This document shows positions 48,355 to 61,580 of a stretch of 64,000 nucleotides of DNA, piece by piece. The position numbers and the translations under genes are program-made. Below the pieces are notes generated by a model. It saw only the letters and a program-made list of their open reading frames with translations, ran no database searches and had not been told where the DNA came from. This DNA comes from Sanderia malayensis. Its lineage: Eukaryota; Cnidaria; Scyphozoa; Semaeostomeae; Pelagiidae. Each line of letters opens with the position of its first letter. The first letter of the stretch is position 1. The stretch is from contig RQOL01000692.1 of the NCBI GenBank assembly GCA_013076295.1, forward strand, positions 1 to 64,000, given 5' to 3'.

Positions 48355-51300
48355 ATGTCTTCTCCACTTGTATTCCAAGATGGTGCACCGAAAAATGGTC
48401 TGACAATCGATGAAATTCTGCCAATTATTGGCGGGTTCGGGAAATTTCAAATATTCCTTGAAATCGCCTTCTGTATCATGGTTTTTCCTGGTTCGATAGC
48501 CATACTATTGCCTTACTTCGCACAACATGATCCTGGTTGGAGGTGTGCCTTTAACAGTACCGTATGCAAGTTGAATGGAACTATAACCTCATCGAATAAG
48601 AATGATTTTGAGAAGAGATGCAACATGCCAAGGTCTGAATGGCAGTTTACACAACCCAAAGAATACTCTGTCGTGACCCAGGTATGTTTTAAGGCTTTAT
48701 ATCATATCTCAATTTTGGTTTTTATTGTTTATTTTTTACATCATAGAGTTTATGTTTTTATTTGCCACCTGATGCTTATCAAGCACACATTTTGTATTAT
48801 TGTTAGTTTCGTGGATTAAGTTTCTCGAACTTCAATTCTATCGGAACGCAAGCCGAAATCTGTGCGTTTCCAGTTTATATAATTTATCTTTTGACAAATT
48901 TGTCGAAGAAAACATGGCCTACTTTGCTGCTAAACCCGGATTGTCTATTTCTTAAATTTTTATTGTCAGACTTTTTTAACCCACACGTTAGAAGTTTCAG
49001 CTGGTTTTTTTTAAATCGAAAAATGCTTTTTTCAATTGTGTTGTACAGTTTTTTCAAGGTTTTGAACTTGTGCTTCAATAGAGCATCGCCTTCGATATTG
49101 CTTATCACTTTCTTATCTTGCATTGTTTGACATTTCCCTTTATTATAAAACAAGAAAATTTTCCTTGTGTACATTAAGAGTATGCATGAGTATGTTACGC
49201 CAGGTTTTTAAGAGCTGTATAAAATATTTAAGGGTCCTTGATAATATAAACAAGCAACAAATCCCGAGATATTTTTATAAGAAAAAAAGCACAAGACTTT
49301 AGATTTGTTCCTCGATTTTTTCGCTCGATTTTGGAAAACTGGCTTGAAGAATTTCAACCAGCAATTTGTTAAAGATCTGCTTTAAAGTGCTAATGCGACG
49401 AAATTTGACATTGCTTTTTATCTTAATTGAAAGCCAAAGATGTACTGATTAATTTCGTACGTGTACCTGGCAAGTGTAAGTTAGTTGAACTTCACCTTGA
49501 ATCGGGCTACTTTTTTTGAAAAATTCCATAACACTGTGACGTCACAATGATTACACGAAAATTATTTTCCAATGGAATGGATTTTTGTTCAATAACTCTA
49601 TTCAGGGTGGGGGTATTTGAGCTGTACTTCTTATCTGAGGAAGCGGTTTCTTATAGAGGGAATCTTATCAAAGGAATTCGTGTCACAAACAAATAAAACA
49701 AATTAAAAAAATTTGTGTCACGAACAAATAAAACATCACAAACAAAGGTTTTCCATTGCAAACAGAGTTCGATCAATTCACTCTTTCTGTGCATTTTTTC
49801 AAACATAGCTGTACTTTATTGGTATACGCTGGTAAAATCTGCATCTACCATCTTCCTTCTACAAACAAGATTCTGACAGGGGAAACTTAGGTCAAATGAA
49901 ATATGACTCAAGTTTTTTTCAACCTGAGATCCAATTTGCTTACCAAAGGACCGATCCAGCTAACCTTTAAAACTACATCATGTTATGAATCAACTTATTC
50001 CTTTGATTTACAATCTCCTATCATAAAAAAGTACTTCGACATTTTCTCAAAGCTTACTTTAGATTTATGCTTGAAGATTTTATTTAATTTTGTTTAATTT
50101 AATTTAATTTAAATTTTGCAACTTCATGACATTGCTAATCTATTTTTTCTTTTCTTCTTTCACCATAGTTTGACTTGAGTTGCGAAATGGAGCCCTATAA
50201 TCTGCTTGCAACTTCGATGGTTTTCATATTCTGGGCTCTTGGTGCCGTTGTTCTTGGGTGGCTAGCAGACAAGTATGTCACACTATTCTATTTGCTTTGG
50301 GTTGCATATCTATAGAACTGTTATGTGGTCGACACTTGGAATGGATTGGTTATCTTGCTATATCAATGCTTGTTGTAAAGAATTCAATTCAATTTAATTC
50401 AATTCAACTTCATTCGACAAACAGTTTACTATATAATATATAATATTATAGGTATACTGTAGAAAAATTAATACGGATATAATAATTCAAAATGAATCCC
50501 CTTGTTCCACTGTGTTCTATTCATATCGCTTCAAGAAGGGCTGGGGGATAACAAGAACACGAACGAGGCTATGGAGATAACTTTGAAACTCCGGCCCAAA
50601 ATTTGGAAGAGGCCCTTTGATTATTCGTAAGTTTTCAGGGAAATATAGATAAATTTTGGTAAAATGTAAAACTGGAGGCCCCGTTGAGACTTGGGCCGTG
50701 AGGAAACTTACCCCTTTGCTTGCGAAGAATTCGAATAGCAAGCTAATCGTGGTATCCGGGAACTTTAAATTGCTTTTAAGTGTCTTTACCATATGGACCA
50801 GACAAACTTTTGATAGATAAGAACACTTTTTGCTGGTGAGATGAATCCTTGTATAGATGCATCGTTATGTTAAGCGTATTGAGTATTTATTTTCATTTTC
50901 AGATATGGTCGCAAACTTGTGCTCATTCCCTCAACGGCGGCCATCGTAATCATAGGTTTTATCAGTGCTTTCTCTCCAAATTTCGCTTTCTACGCCGTGG
51001 CTCGTGTCTTAGTTGGGTTTTTTATTCCTGGTAACATGGTGCAACTCTTTGTCATGGTATCTGAGTTTGTAGGCCCAAGACATCGACCATTGGCTGGCAT
51101 TACTCTGTGGATCGCCTTCTCTGCAAGCCTATCTCTGCTTGGTGTTATAGCTTACTTCGTTCGAACATGGAAACTTTTGGTCATCATTTGCACAGCTCCA
51201 TATTTTTTTACTTTTATCTTTTTCAAGTTAGTTTCTTTTCTTTTTTCAATTACTTTTTTTTGCGTTTAATCGTGCAAGAACTAACAAAGGAACAATTCAT

Positions 51301-53348
51301 TAAGGCCTTTGAAGTAATAGAAGTGGTGCAGATGTAACAAACTGTGTTTATCTCTTTAAATATAGGTTCATTCCCGAGTCAATCAGATGGCTGTGTCTAA
51401 ATGGAAGAACTGAAGATGCAATGGAAATTATCAAACGAATTGCAAAAGTGAATGGAAAAGATGCCCCTGATGTGAAATTGGCCGAAAAAAGTGACAATAC
51501 TGAAAAATCTTCTGGTAACATTTTGAATCTGTTCCGACCTATGAAGATGGCTGTAAGCAGTTTTATTCAAGGTTATGCATGGTAAGGAATGCTTTCCTGC
51601 TTCTTGTATTTTTGTTTTACTGTGTTGCAACATGTAAATGACGTTCAAACTATGCCCTGACTTGGCTACAGCGATCTCTTCAGGCACTCGAAGTTTTGGT
51701 GATTTCCGACCAAGTTTTCATTTGTTTTAAGGGTTGTGAATGGCCTGGTTTACTACGGAGTTTCATTCGCCGCAGCGGATCTTGGTGGCAACATGTACAG
51801 AGACTACATCCTACTGTCTCTTGTCGAAATACCAGCTATTTTGCTTGCCATATATCTCTGTCAGAAGTATGTACACTTTGCTCTTCAACTACCATAGCTT
51901 TATGAGAAAGGGAGGCATTGGGGAAAAGCTACAGGCTGCTCCTCCCTCCTTTCGATTCTCTCTCTAACCTTTGAAGGACAAACAGCATAATAAACGCCTC
52001 TATCGCAAGCGCCTTTATCGAATAAACGCCCTTTCGATTATCTCTCTCCTTTGAAGGACAAACGGCATAATAAGCGCCTTTATCATAAACGCCCCTATCG
52101 AATAAACGCCCCTAATCGAATAAGCATCGTAGAATTTCCAGAATGCATCTCTGATTTCACTTACCATTTCAATATTTAGAGTTGGTCGCAAGAAGACAGT
52201 TTTGATTCCAACATTTATTGGTGGCTTGGCCTGTATTGCTGCATCGTTGATTCCAACAGATAAGAAGCATTCTAGTAAGTCATTCACTTTCTTCATTGCT
52301 TCATAGTGCTAGAAGAGTCATCTACAGTATTAGCGTTATTCAAATATCAAAGGGCCCTAATTACAGGAAATTATCTTCCATTATCATATTTTGAAAACTT
52401 TGATCTTGGAGGGCATAGTTCAATGACCAATTCAAAGTGCAAAGGACTTGGGCATTCATGCAATACGTTAAAACTAGTAAGGGCCTGTTCATATGAGATT
52501 AGCTGGCGCACCAAGGTGAGATAGCTCACCGATGGTGAAGAGGCCCTTAGTCGGTTGAAATTGTCTGAAACTGATCAGAAAACCGTAATTAAAAAGTTCG
52601 ACTCGTTGAGAGTGATATTTCCATTAGTGCAGTTTCCTACAACTTATTTGTTTGCTAAGTACATCGCTTGATACACTAGCTGATCTTTTTGCACAATTCA
52701 GCCTTCTTAAATTTTGCTAATTAACTTCATTTGATAGATTTAATACCATTGAGAGTTTGTTTCGGAATTCTTGGTAAACTATGCATCACAATATCTTTTG
52801 ATTCGATTTACACTTGGTCTGTGGAACTCTATCCAACTGTCATTCGGTAAGTGATACGAACATATAGCCTCATTTCCTTGGTCAGTAACGTCTCCAACCT
52901 TTCCATGGTAGCCTAATGACCACATGAAATTGGCCGAACTTCATATAAATAGTACTGTTATATTCTCAAAGTCATTGGATTGATATAAAATGGACCTTTT
53001 ATACTCTCGTAATGTTTGGCGTTCAATGAAAACTGATATACAAATTTAGATTTTATTCATATTCGTAGGGGTGCAGCCATGGGCTATCTCCAGATAGCAG
53101 CCCGACTTGGCTCAGCTTTGGCTCCCTGGGTCGCGAAATGGCTCATCGGTATACACGTTGTGTTGCCTTTTTCATTGATGGGGGGATGTGCCATCATCTG
53201 TGCTTTGCTCCTTTTGAAATTGCCAGAAACAGCATTCAAACCAACTGCTGAAACATTCAACGACTTGCAAAGCGATGCAACTGTTAAAGCTGCAAATGTT
53301 GAGTTGAAGACATGCGATGGTGAAGATGGGGGAACGCCTCTTGTATAA
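48355..53348 (+). CDS. SLC22-type organic ion transporter, copy 1, 8 exons
   Basis: Exons: 48355-48681, 50169-50272, 50903-51226, 51366-51581, 51732-51866, 52180-52274, 52738-52846, 53069-53348; all in phase, 529 aa, typical for SLC22. Exon 1 encodes TM1 and the large extracellular loop with N-glycosylation sites (NST, NGT) and CNMPRSEWQF. The MFS motif GWLADKYGRK spans the exon 2/3 junction. Other SLC22 marks are SEFVGPRHRPLAG, PESIRWLCLNGRTEDAMEI in the cytosolic loop, and WSVELYPTVIRGAAMG. The tail is acidic. The family carries organic cations, anions or carnitine across the plasma membrane; the substrate cannot be read from the sequence. AATAAA lies at 53507-53512. Confidence 0.92.
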
Positions 53349-53349
53349 G

Positions 53350-53995
53350 AAACTAACAGAAAATATATTTTACACTGTTATATCCACACACCATGCTTAT
53401 ATAGATGCTATGCTATAAATTCTTCACCCGAAGGCTATAATTTTGTTTTGGTTTCTACCAAATTACGTACATTACTCAATTTTCTTGACTTATCCTTAAT
53501 GATGCTAATAAAAACATGCTAATGATGCTAATAATGTCCCATGAAAACGATAGGACTGTCTGAAGATCTCGAATTGAAATTTTGAAATTATAAATTTCCA
53601 CACTTTAATATGGAGTTAACTGGAATATCACTGGAGCCAGATGACAAAAACATTTCAAAAGATAGTCATTTTATTGTTGGTCAAATTAAAAATCTATGAT
53701 GCCCAATTAACTGGCAATTATAACAATTAATTCCTGATGCCATACGCTTTTGAATCTTAAAATATTTCATAATCTTAAAATGTTTGGATCAACAGAGTCT
53801 TCATTATTGAAGTTTTTGATTAAAATCTTAGAAGATATTGAACTCCTTCCCCTTAGTTGAATTTTTCTTTGTCACTAACTAACTGGTAGTGAAATTTATT
53901 ATGATATAATTTATCTGTTGTTCCGCTGTTGTTCTCCAATGTTTTCTTTATTTCAAAAAGGCAGTTTGATCAAATGCGTGAATGATTAGGAGATA
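53350..53995. other. 3' flank of SLC22-type copy 1
   Basis: Holds the AATAAA at 53507-53512 and otherwise AT-rich sequence without a supported gene. Confidence 0.5.
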
Positions 53996-54000
53996 GAAAG

Positions 54001-54162
54001 TGTAGTATTCATGCAATACCTCACGTGCACACAGCATGCACAGCATGTTATATTATGTAATTAGTTATGATGTAATATAATATTGAATCAGTCAAGATAC
54101 AGTAAGAGCAGAATGTAGTCGTGTGCTGACTCCCTCTCGCTAACAACTTCAAAGATATTACA
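54001..54162 (+). repeat. 5' LTR of the TRIM element
   Basis: 162 bp, TG...CA, identical to 54935-55096 by eye. Confidence 0.93.
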
Positions 54163-54934
54163 ATGGCGACGAGGATAAACCAACAATGAAGAAAAACGTG
54201 GATAAAGCCAAACAGCTATTTCATGGCTTGTATTTCGGAAGCAGACAAGAGAAGGGTTGCCAGATCTCAACGAGACGATGCTGGTAGAATCACACGATCC
54301 CGAATGGCTAGGCCACACGAAGATGGCGCTAGTGTCAACATTCAAAATGTGATGGAAGGGTTGCCGGATCTCAAAGAGAAGATGCTGGTAGTATCGCAAA
54401 TACCCAAATGGCCAGGCCACAGAGTGCTGGTGCTGGTGTAGTCATTTAAAAGCGATGGAAAAGGGTTGCTAGGTCAGATAAAGATGCTAGTATCTCCCGA
54501 GTGGCCAGCTCACGAGAAATGCTGAGGCTGGTGGAGTCACTCAAAATTGTCCGAGAAGAAACAACGCCAGAAGTCAGTCCAATACTGTTTGCACCACACG
54601 TAAAAGACAAACAAGGATGGTTACAATTACAAACAACGATATCGAGCCACAACAAGCAGATACAAGACATTGAAGACAAACATCGAAATATTGAAATCAA
54701 GCAAACTGAAGAATGCGAGAAGAAGTTGACAGTGAAGCGGAAGAGAAGGGAGTGTCGACTCCAGCACAGACAGAACGAAGAAACAACAAACGACTACAAC
54801 AAGCTAACGTGACAAGTAGCAACAACGAGCTATTAATAACTTAACAATGGACATGTCATTTTTCTTTTTAGCCCGATAATTTGATTTCATTGATTACTTG
54901 TATTTTATTTATTTGATCCCAAGTAAGGGAGGGA

Positions 54935-55096
54935 TGTAGTATTCATGCAATACCTCACGTGCACACAGCATGCACAGCATGTTATATTATGTAATTAGTT
55001 ATGATGTAATATAATATTGAATCAGTCAAGATACAGTAAGAGCAGAATGTAGTCGTGTGCTGACTCCCTCTCGCTAACAACTTCAAAGATATTACA
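54935..55096 (+). repeat. 3' LTR of the TRIM element
   Basis: 162 bp, preceded by the purine tract and followed by the GAAAG target duplication. Confidence 0.93.
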
Positions 55097-55155
55097 GAAA
55101 GTAATTAAACATTTCTTTGACTAACCACTCCTTCTTTTTTCAGGTATGCAGAAGC

Positions 55156-55298
55156 CTGCTTTGGTCATCCATCCACGCATGAGTTGATAAGATGTACAAT
55201 CTTATAATTTTCTCACAAAGGCCATCCATCCTGCTTTTGTCATCCATCCACGCATGAGTTGATAAAATGTACAATCTTATAATTTTCTCACAAAGGCC
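55156..55298. repeat. Tandem duplication in the 5' flank of SLC22-type copy 2
   Basis: A block of about 70 bp (catccatccacgcatgagtt through ttttctcacaaaggcca) is present twice, just before the sequence that matches the 5' region of copy 1 (near 48115-48190). Confidence 0.85.
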
Positions 55299-55431
55299 AA
55301 GTGAAGCAAGACAAAGACAAATTGAGTTTGTGGTTGTGTTTTTGTGGTAAAGTAGTCTCGAAGTTCTGCTCTGGTCGATATCTTCGCCACGTACAGTGTA
55401 GTATCCTGTTTGTCGCGTGTCTAAAGCAAGT

Positions 55432-58400
55432 ATGTCTTCTCCACTTGTATTCCAAGACGGTGCACCGCAAAATGGTCTGACAATTGATGAAATTCTGCCA
55501 ATGATTGGTGAATTTGGGAAATTTCAAATAATCCTTGAAATTATCTTCTGTATCATGATTTTTCCTGGTTCCATGGCTGTATTATTGCCCTACTTCGCAC
55601 AACATGATCCTGGTTGGAGATGTGCCTCTAACAGTACCATATGCAAGTTGAATGGAACTATAACCTCATCGAATAAGAATGATTTTGAGAAGAGATGCAA
55701 CATGCCAAGGTCTGAATGGCAGTTTACACAACCCAAAGATTACTCTGTTGTTACCCAGGTATGCATTGATGTTTTGAAGTTTTATGTAAACTATTTCTAA
55801 AATATTAAAGTTTCGATATCTTTTGCTTTTAATGGCTTTGTTCATCATCAAATTTAGCGTCCTATTTGTTTCAAAAACACCTGTTAGTTGTAGGTAATGC
55901 ACGCATAAAAAAGGTCTAAAGCACGGAATAACTTCTTTTGATAGTAACAACAAAATAATACATACATGAAGATATAACTATAATAAGTAAATTCATTCGT
56001 TGACTACGATAGAGTTGGCTACGACCAACGTTGACTGATGGTGTTCGTTATCGTACTACTCCAAATCAAACGCATGTGCTCAGAAGTCTCGCCAAGGGAA
56101 CTGGGACCCAGCAGACCCCCCCCCCCCAAGGAAGCCAATACTTCTAAACAATACCCACCAACGGATGAAAACGTTCATATTATTCTAACAGAGTTGTGAA
56201 TAAAATTCCAGGCAATTAAATGAAGGCCTTGGAAATTGTTCATTTAATAGTGTTCTATACTTCATTGTTCCCTTTGTCCTATTCATAATAAAATATTTTA
56301 AAGAGGGCAAAGAATTTGCGTAGTTTCTTTTTTACCATTGAGCTTATAATCTCTTATTGTAGTAAAGTGCCTTATCCTTTTAAGGTTTATTATACATCGA
56401 ATGAACTGTAACTAATCCTATTCTTCCTCAGGGAAATAGGCTCGGAAAATCCATACTCCTGTTCATCTTTCCAAATTAATTGTAATTTGCAATTTCATAA
56501 CTTCTCTAAAGTATTCGTTTCATTTCTACATAGTTTGATTTGAGTTGTGAAATGGAGCCCTACAACCTCCTTGCAACTTCAATGGTTTTCATAGTCTGGG
56601 CTTTTGGTGCCGTGGTTCTTGGATGGCTGGCAGACAAGTAAATGATAAATTTTTTTGCTCCGGGTTAAATATATTCGTATATGATGTAATCTCTATTTAA
56701 AAGCGTCCCATAGCTACAACTAAAACTCTTTCCATACGAGAACTTTAAGACAAAGGTGCCACAATGAGAAACAAGCTTTTGATTATTATGGATCAAAGAC
56801 TTTTAGAGAGTATAAATAAGTGTTAGAATGTTGTAAGAACGTTCAGATACAACACTTAGACTCGGGCCCCAGGGAAGTTTGCCTCTTTCTCCTGCAAACT
56901 TTCTTAAATTACGATACGATATGAGATATGAAATTAACAAATCGTTATAAAGACGGATTATTATAAAATTGACCGTATTTTCCCTTTCAGATATGGTCGC
57001 AAACTAGTGTTAATTCCATCAACAGCGGCCATTGCAATCATAGGCTTCATCAGTGCTTTCTCTCCAAGTTTCATCTTCTACGCCGTATCTCGTGTTCTGA
57101 TTGGATTCTTTATTCCTGGCAATGGGGTTCAACTCTTTGTCATGGTATCTGAGTTTGTAGGCCCAAGACATCGACCATTGGCTGGCATTACTCTCTGGAT
57201 TGCATTCACTTTAAGCATAGCTCTGCTTGGCGTGATAGCTTACTTCGTTCGAACATGGAAGCTGTTGATCATCATTTGCACAGCTCCATATTTCCTTGTC
57301 TTTATCTTTGTCAAGTTAGTTTTTATTTTTAACGATTACCATATTGCATTTTTTAACATAATTAAAAATGAAGCCATAGCTTTCTAGCGCCCTTCATTAA
57401 TACACTTGATGCAAATGTTTACAATCACACATTTATAAACATTGGCTATAATTTTAATTATAGGTTCATTCCCGAGTCAATCAGGTGGCTTTGTCTAAAT
57501 GGAAGAACTGAAGATGCGATGGAAATTATCAAACGAATTGCGAAAGTAAATGGAAGAAGTGCCCCTGATGCGAAACTGGCCGAGATTGAAAAAGACAACA
57601 ATGAAAAATCTTCTGGTAACATTTTAAATCTGTTCCGACCTATGAAAATGGCTGTAAGCAGTTTTATTCAAGGTTATGCATGGTGAGGAATGCTTTCATG
57701 CTTCTTGTATTTTTGTTTTACTGTGTTGCAACATGTAAATGACTTTCAAACTATCCCCTGACTTAGCTACAGCGATCTCTTCAGGCACTCGAATTGTTGC
57801 TGCTTTTCCAAGCAAGTTTCCATTTGTTTTTAAGGGTTGTGAATGGCCTAGTCTACTACGGAGTTTCATTTGCCGCAGCTGATCTTAGTGGCAACATGTA
57901 CAGAGACTACATTCTTCTATCTCTTGTCGAATTACCGGCTATTATACTTGCAATATACTTTTGTCAGAAGTATGTATGCTTTTCTCTTAGCTACCATAGC
58001 TTAATAGATAAAAGAGCCAGTAGGACACATCTCCTGTCACTCAAATAAGTCCCCTTTCCGATGCACTTAGTGTAAGCACCCTAATATGAGTCCGTCTTTA
58101 ATTAACGCCCATACAAGCTGCAAATTTCAGTCTCAATTTTACTTCAATTTCAATTTTTAGAGTTGGTCGCAAAAAGACAGTGTTGATTCCAACATTTATT
58201 GGTGGCTTGGCATGTATTGCTGCATCATTGATTCCAACAGATAAGAAGCATTCTAGTAAGTCATTCATTCTCGTCAATGCTTGATAATAAGTTCAAGTCT
58301 TCATGCACTATACACAATAAGTTGTAGATAACTTAGTGTAGACTCTGTAACATAATGTAATATATCTAATATCTTGACCAGTATATACTTTAATAGCCGA

Positions 58401-59288
58401 TACAATATTCAAGGAACTTTATTTATGTGTTCGTGGACTACTAAAGCTTTAGGAATTTGTGCTAGAGTAACAGGAATGATCTCGAAACTTTTCGAAAATC
58501 TTTTACTAGAAGGAATTGAAAATGATATTTCCATTAATTTTATGGTCTTGAATTTCGTACTCTTTTGCAAAATACATGGCTTTATGCACTAGCTGCTCTT
58601 TTTGCACAATTCAGCCTTCTTAAATTTTGCTAATTAACTTCATTTGATAGATTTAATACCATTGAGAGTTTGTTTCGGAATTCTTGGTAAACTTTGCATC
58701 ACAATATCTTTTGATTCGATTTACACTTGGTCTGTGGAACTCTATCCAACTGTCATTCGGTAAGTGATACGAACATATAGCCTCATTTCCTTGGTCAGTA
58801 ACGTCTCCAACCTTTCCATGGTAGCCTAATGACCACATGAAATTGGCCGAACTTCATATAAATAGTACTGTTGTATTCTCAAAGTCATTGGATTGATATA
58901 AAATGGACCTTTTATACTCTCGTAATGTTTGGCGTTCAACAAAAGCTGATATACAGATATTTATGGAATGCATACCTTCTGACGTTTAGATTCTATTCAT
59001 ATTCGTAGGGGTGCAGCTATGGGCTATCTCCAGATAGCAGCCCGACTTGGTTCAGCTTTGGCTCCTTGGGTTGCGAAATGGCTCATCGGTATACACGTTG
59101 TATTGCCGTTTTCATTGATGGGGGGATGTGCCATCATATGTGCTTTGCTTCTTCTAAAATTGCCAGAAACAGCATTTAAACCAACTGCTGAAACATTCTA
59201 CGACTTGCAAAACGATGCAACTGTTAAAGCTGCAAATATTGAATTGAAGACATCTGACGGTGAAGATGGGGGAACGCCTCTTGTATAA
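55432..59288 (+). CDS. SLC22-type organic ion transporter, copy 2, 8 exons
   Basis: Exons: 55432-55758, 56534-56637, 56991-57314, 57464-57682, 57835-57969, 58161-58255, 58651-58759, 59009-59288; all in phase, 530 aa. Start chosen at 55432 to match copy 1 (same aagcaagtATGTCTTCTCC context); an upstream in-frame ATG at 55417 would add five residues. Each exon equals its copy 1 partner in length except exon 4, which has one extra codon in the charged loop. Motifs are the same (GWLADKYGRK, SEFVGPRHRPLAG, ELYPTVIRGAAMG). AATAAA at 59496-59501. Substrate unknown. The divergence from copy 1 is uneven: the 3' part and its intron are nearly identical. Confidence 0.92.
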
Positions 59289-59299
59289 AAAAACTAATA

Positions 59300-60079
59300 G
59301 AAAATATTTCTTATACTTGGATATGATTTTGATGAAAAGATAGAATGATAACCTCCCGGTAAAAGGAAATTAACTTTTTCATGTGAGGTTATCAGATTTC
59401 CATTTTATTTTCTTTTTTCTACATGCATGCTTATTGTGTTTATGTTTGAATATTTTGCTTTCTTATTGCGTTTGAATTAAGCATAAACTGTAGACAATAA
59501 AACTATAAACCTTGCTGAATTCGCGATATAAACAATGGAAGTACAGGCTTGGGTCAGGCTAGGTTTATTCTGTCTTTACCTACACAACTCAAATCTCTTG
59601 AATACGTTTAATGCTGATAATCTCGAACAAGAAATCATAACTTCATGAAAATTTGGACGGGATAAATTAAATGAAAATCTTGCTTCTGAAGTGCATTGAA
59701 TTTGATTACAACTTTAACGAGAAGGCACATGACAATGTTAACTAAGAATATTGTGCAGATGAGAGAGTTATTTTATTTACAATAGTCACAATTGCCTGAT
59801 CATTGTGTATATTTACAAGACAGTGGCTGATAAAGAATGCTTTTCAATTGGGATACATTCTCTTCTTTCAAGCGATTCCCAAAGTTCCTCTTTTCTCGTG
59901 CCCCCGTGACCTTCTCGCAATACCAAGTGAAGCAAGACGAACATTAATTGAGTTCATGGTACACAAATTTCATCCGCCTTGTTGTGTCTTTGACACTGTT
60001 AGGCTGTACATCTTTGTCTTGTTGAACTTCGCAGATAACTTTTTTCCTATATGTTATTATTTACGCATGCAAATCAAGT
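59300..60079. other. Non-coding spacer
   Basis: 3' flank of copy 2 with AATAAA at 59496-59501; the right part resembles the 5' flank of an SLC22-type copy (gtgaagcaagacgaac). No gene seen. Confidence 0.5.
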
Positions 60080-60406
60080 ATGTCTTCTCCATTTGTACTC
60101 CAAGATGGTGCACCGAAAAATGTTCTGACAATTGATTAAACTCTGCCAATTATTGGCGAATTTGGGAAATTTCAAATAATCCTTGAAATTGTCTTCTGTA
60201 TCATCAGTATTCCTGGTTCCATGGCTGTATTATTGCCCTATTTCGCATAACATGATCCTGGTTGAAAGTGTGCCTTTAACAGTACCATATGCAAGCTGAA
60301 TGGAACTATAACCTCATCGAATAAGAATGATTTCGAGAAGAGATGCAACATGCCAAGGTCTGAATGGCAGTTTACACAACCCAAAGATTACTCTGTTGTT
60401 ACCCAG
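60080..60406 (+). pseudogene. Dead copy of SLC22-type exon 1
   Basis: Same 327-nt length and donor site (caggtatg) as exon 1 of the full genes and otherwise very similar. Three codons have become stops: GAA to TAA in LTIDEIL, CAA to TAA in FAQHD, and TGG to TGA in PGWRC. No exon 2-8 copies follow before the next exon 1. Confidence 0.9.
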
Positions 60407-61253
60407 GTATGTCTTAAAGTTCAACATAAATTACTTCTGAAAACTTGAAGATGTCATTCTTTGGGATTTGCATGTCATTCTAATGCTAATTTTTAGCTAA
60501 GGAGATTCAAGAATAAGGAGAACTTGTACCGATTGCAAAAATTTCTGAGTCAAATAAATTATTTTTCCTGTCGGGAATTTGATTGTTACTCGAATTCTTT
60601 ACTTTCTCAATTTTGGAAGTTTTAAGATATTTAAAACATTGAAGAAGAATGCTAAGTTGAACAGCCATTTCTTTAACTTTTGGGTCCATTTTCACAAGAC
60701 ATCAATCTGAGTCAATCAGTGTTCATAATAGACTGCTGTGTTGAGAGAACAATCCAACAGCCAGGCAACCATAACCATGAGTTGAATGCGAACAGTTAGA
60801 ATATTTTGGTTGTTATTTCTGCACAAAGAAGTCGGATTATTTGGATATCTGTCTGTGCAATAACGTCTTTGTCTGGATTTTCAACATGCGTCTAGGTCTA
60901 AAACGATGCCAAGTTGATGATCCAAAAACATATTCTGTTTCACGAGAGATTCTGAAAGATTGATTATAATGAAATTACCTCAGTAAAGCTTGCAGCGACT
61001 CTAACCATTTTTCACTTTTGGATTCGGATTCGATCATATACTTTTACTTAAACTTTAATTATTACAAAAATGTTAATAGCCTCGTTTCCAACTCCTTTCA
61101 AGTCCTTGCGTTTGATGTTATTCTGGGTTATTCTTGTGTCCTTTATTATCCTTCCATGCATGAAAAGAAATGAGATCCGACATCTTGTTCTTTTTAGATT
61201 CTTCGCCAGGCGCTGTATGGTTATAGCTTGCTGTTCATGCATGCAAAACAAGT
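60407..61253. other. Non-coding spacer between exon 1 copies
   Basis: No SLC22 exon 2 (landmark gaaatggagccc) and no other gene is seen. Confidence 0.5.
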
Positions 61254-61580
61254 ATGTCTTCCCCACGTGTACTCAAAGATGGTGCACCGAAAAATGTTCT
61301 GACAATCGATGAAATTCTGCCAATGATTGGCGGGTTCGGAAAGTTTCAAATAATTCTTGAAATTGTCTTCTGTATCATCAGTATTCCTGGTTCCATGGCT
61401 GTATTATTGCCCTACTTCGCACAACATGATCCTGGTTGGAGGTGTGCCTTTAACAGTACCATATGCAAGTTGGATGGAACTATAACCTCATCGAATAAGA
61501 ATGATTTTGAGAAGAGATGCAACATGCCAAGGTCTGAATGGCAGTTCACACAACCCAAGGATTACTCTGTCGTGACCCAG
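61254..61580 (+). CDS. Orphan intact SLC22-type exon 1
   Basis: 327 nt, open, starts MSSPRVLKDGAPKN and ends ...KDYSVVTQ at a normal donor (gtatg). It keeps TM1, the glycosylated loop and CNMPRSEWQF. No exon 2-8 match is visible from here to the window end, and another gene starts at 63007. It is probably a gene fragment; it could belong to a gene with very long introns extending past the window. Confidence 0.75.

Larger units (their letters stand above)
54001..55096 (+). mobile_element. TRIM-type miniature LTR retrotransposon
   Basis: Two 162-bp direct repeats (54001-54162 and 54935-55096), identical by eye, begin TG and end CA. A 5-bp duplication GAAAG flanks the element (53996-54000 and 55097-55101). 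One base after the 5' LTR is tggcgacgaggata, a primer-binding-site-like start (TGG). A purine tract aagtaagggaggga ends at the 3' LTR. The 772-bp interior encodes no polymerase. Its two short frames (54223-54441 and 54501-54812) match nothing I know; the second is Lys/Glu/Gln-rich and coiled-coil-like. Mobilisation would need another element's enzymes. Identical LTRs imply recent insertion. Confidence 0.93.
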
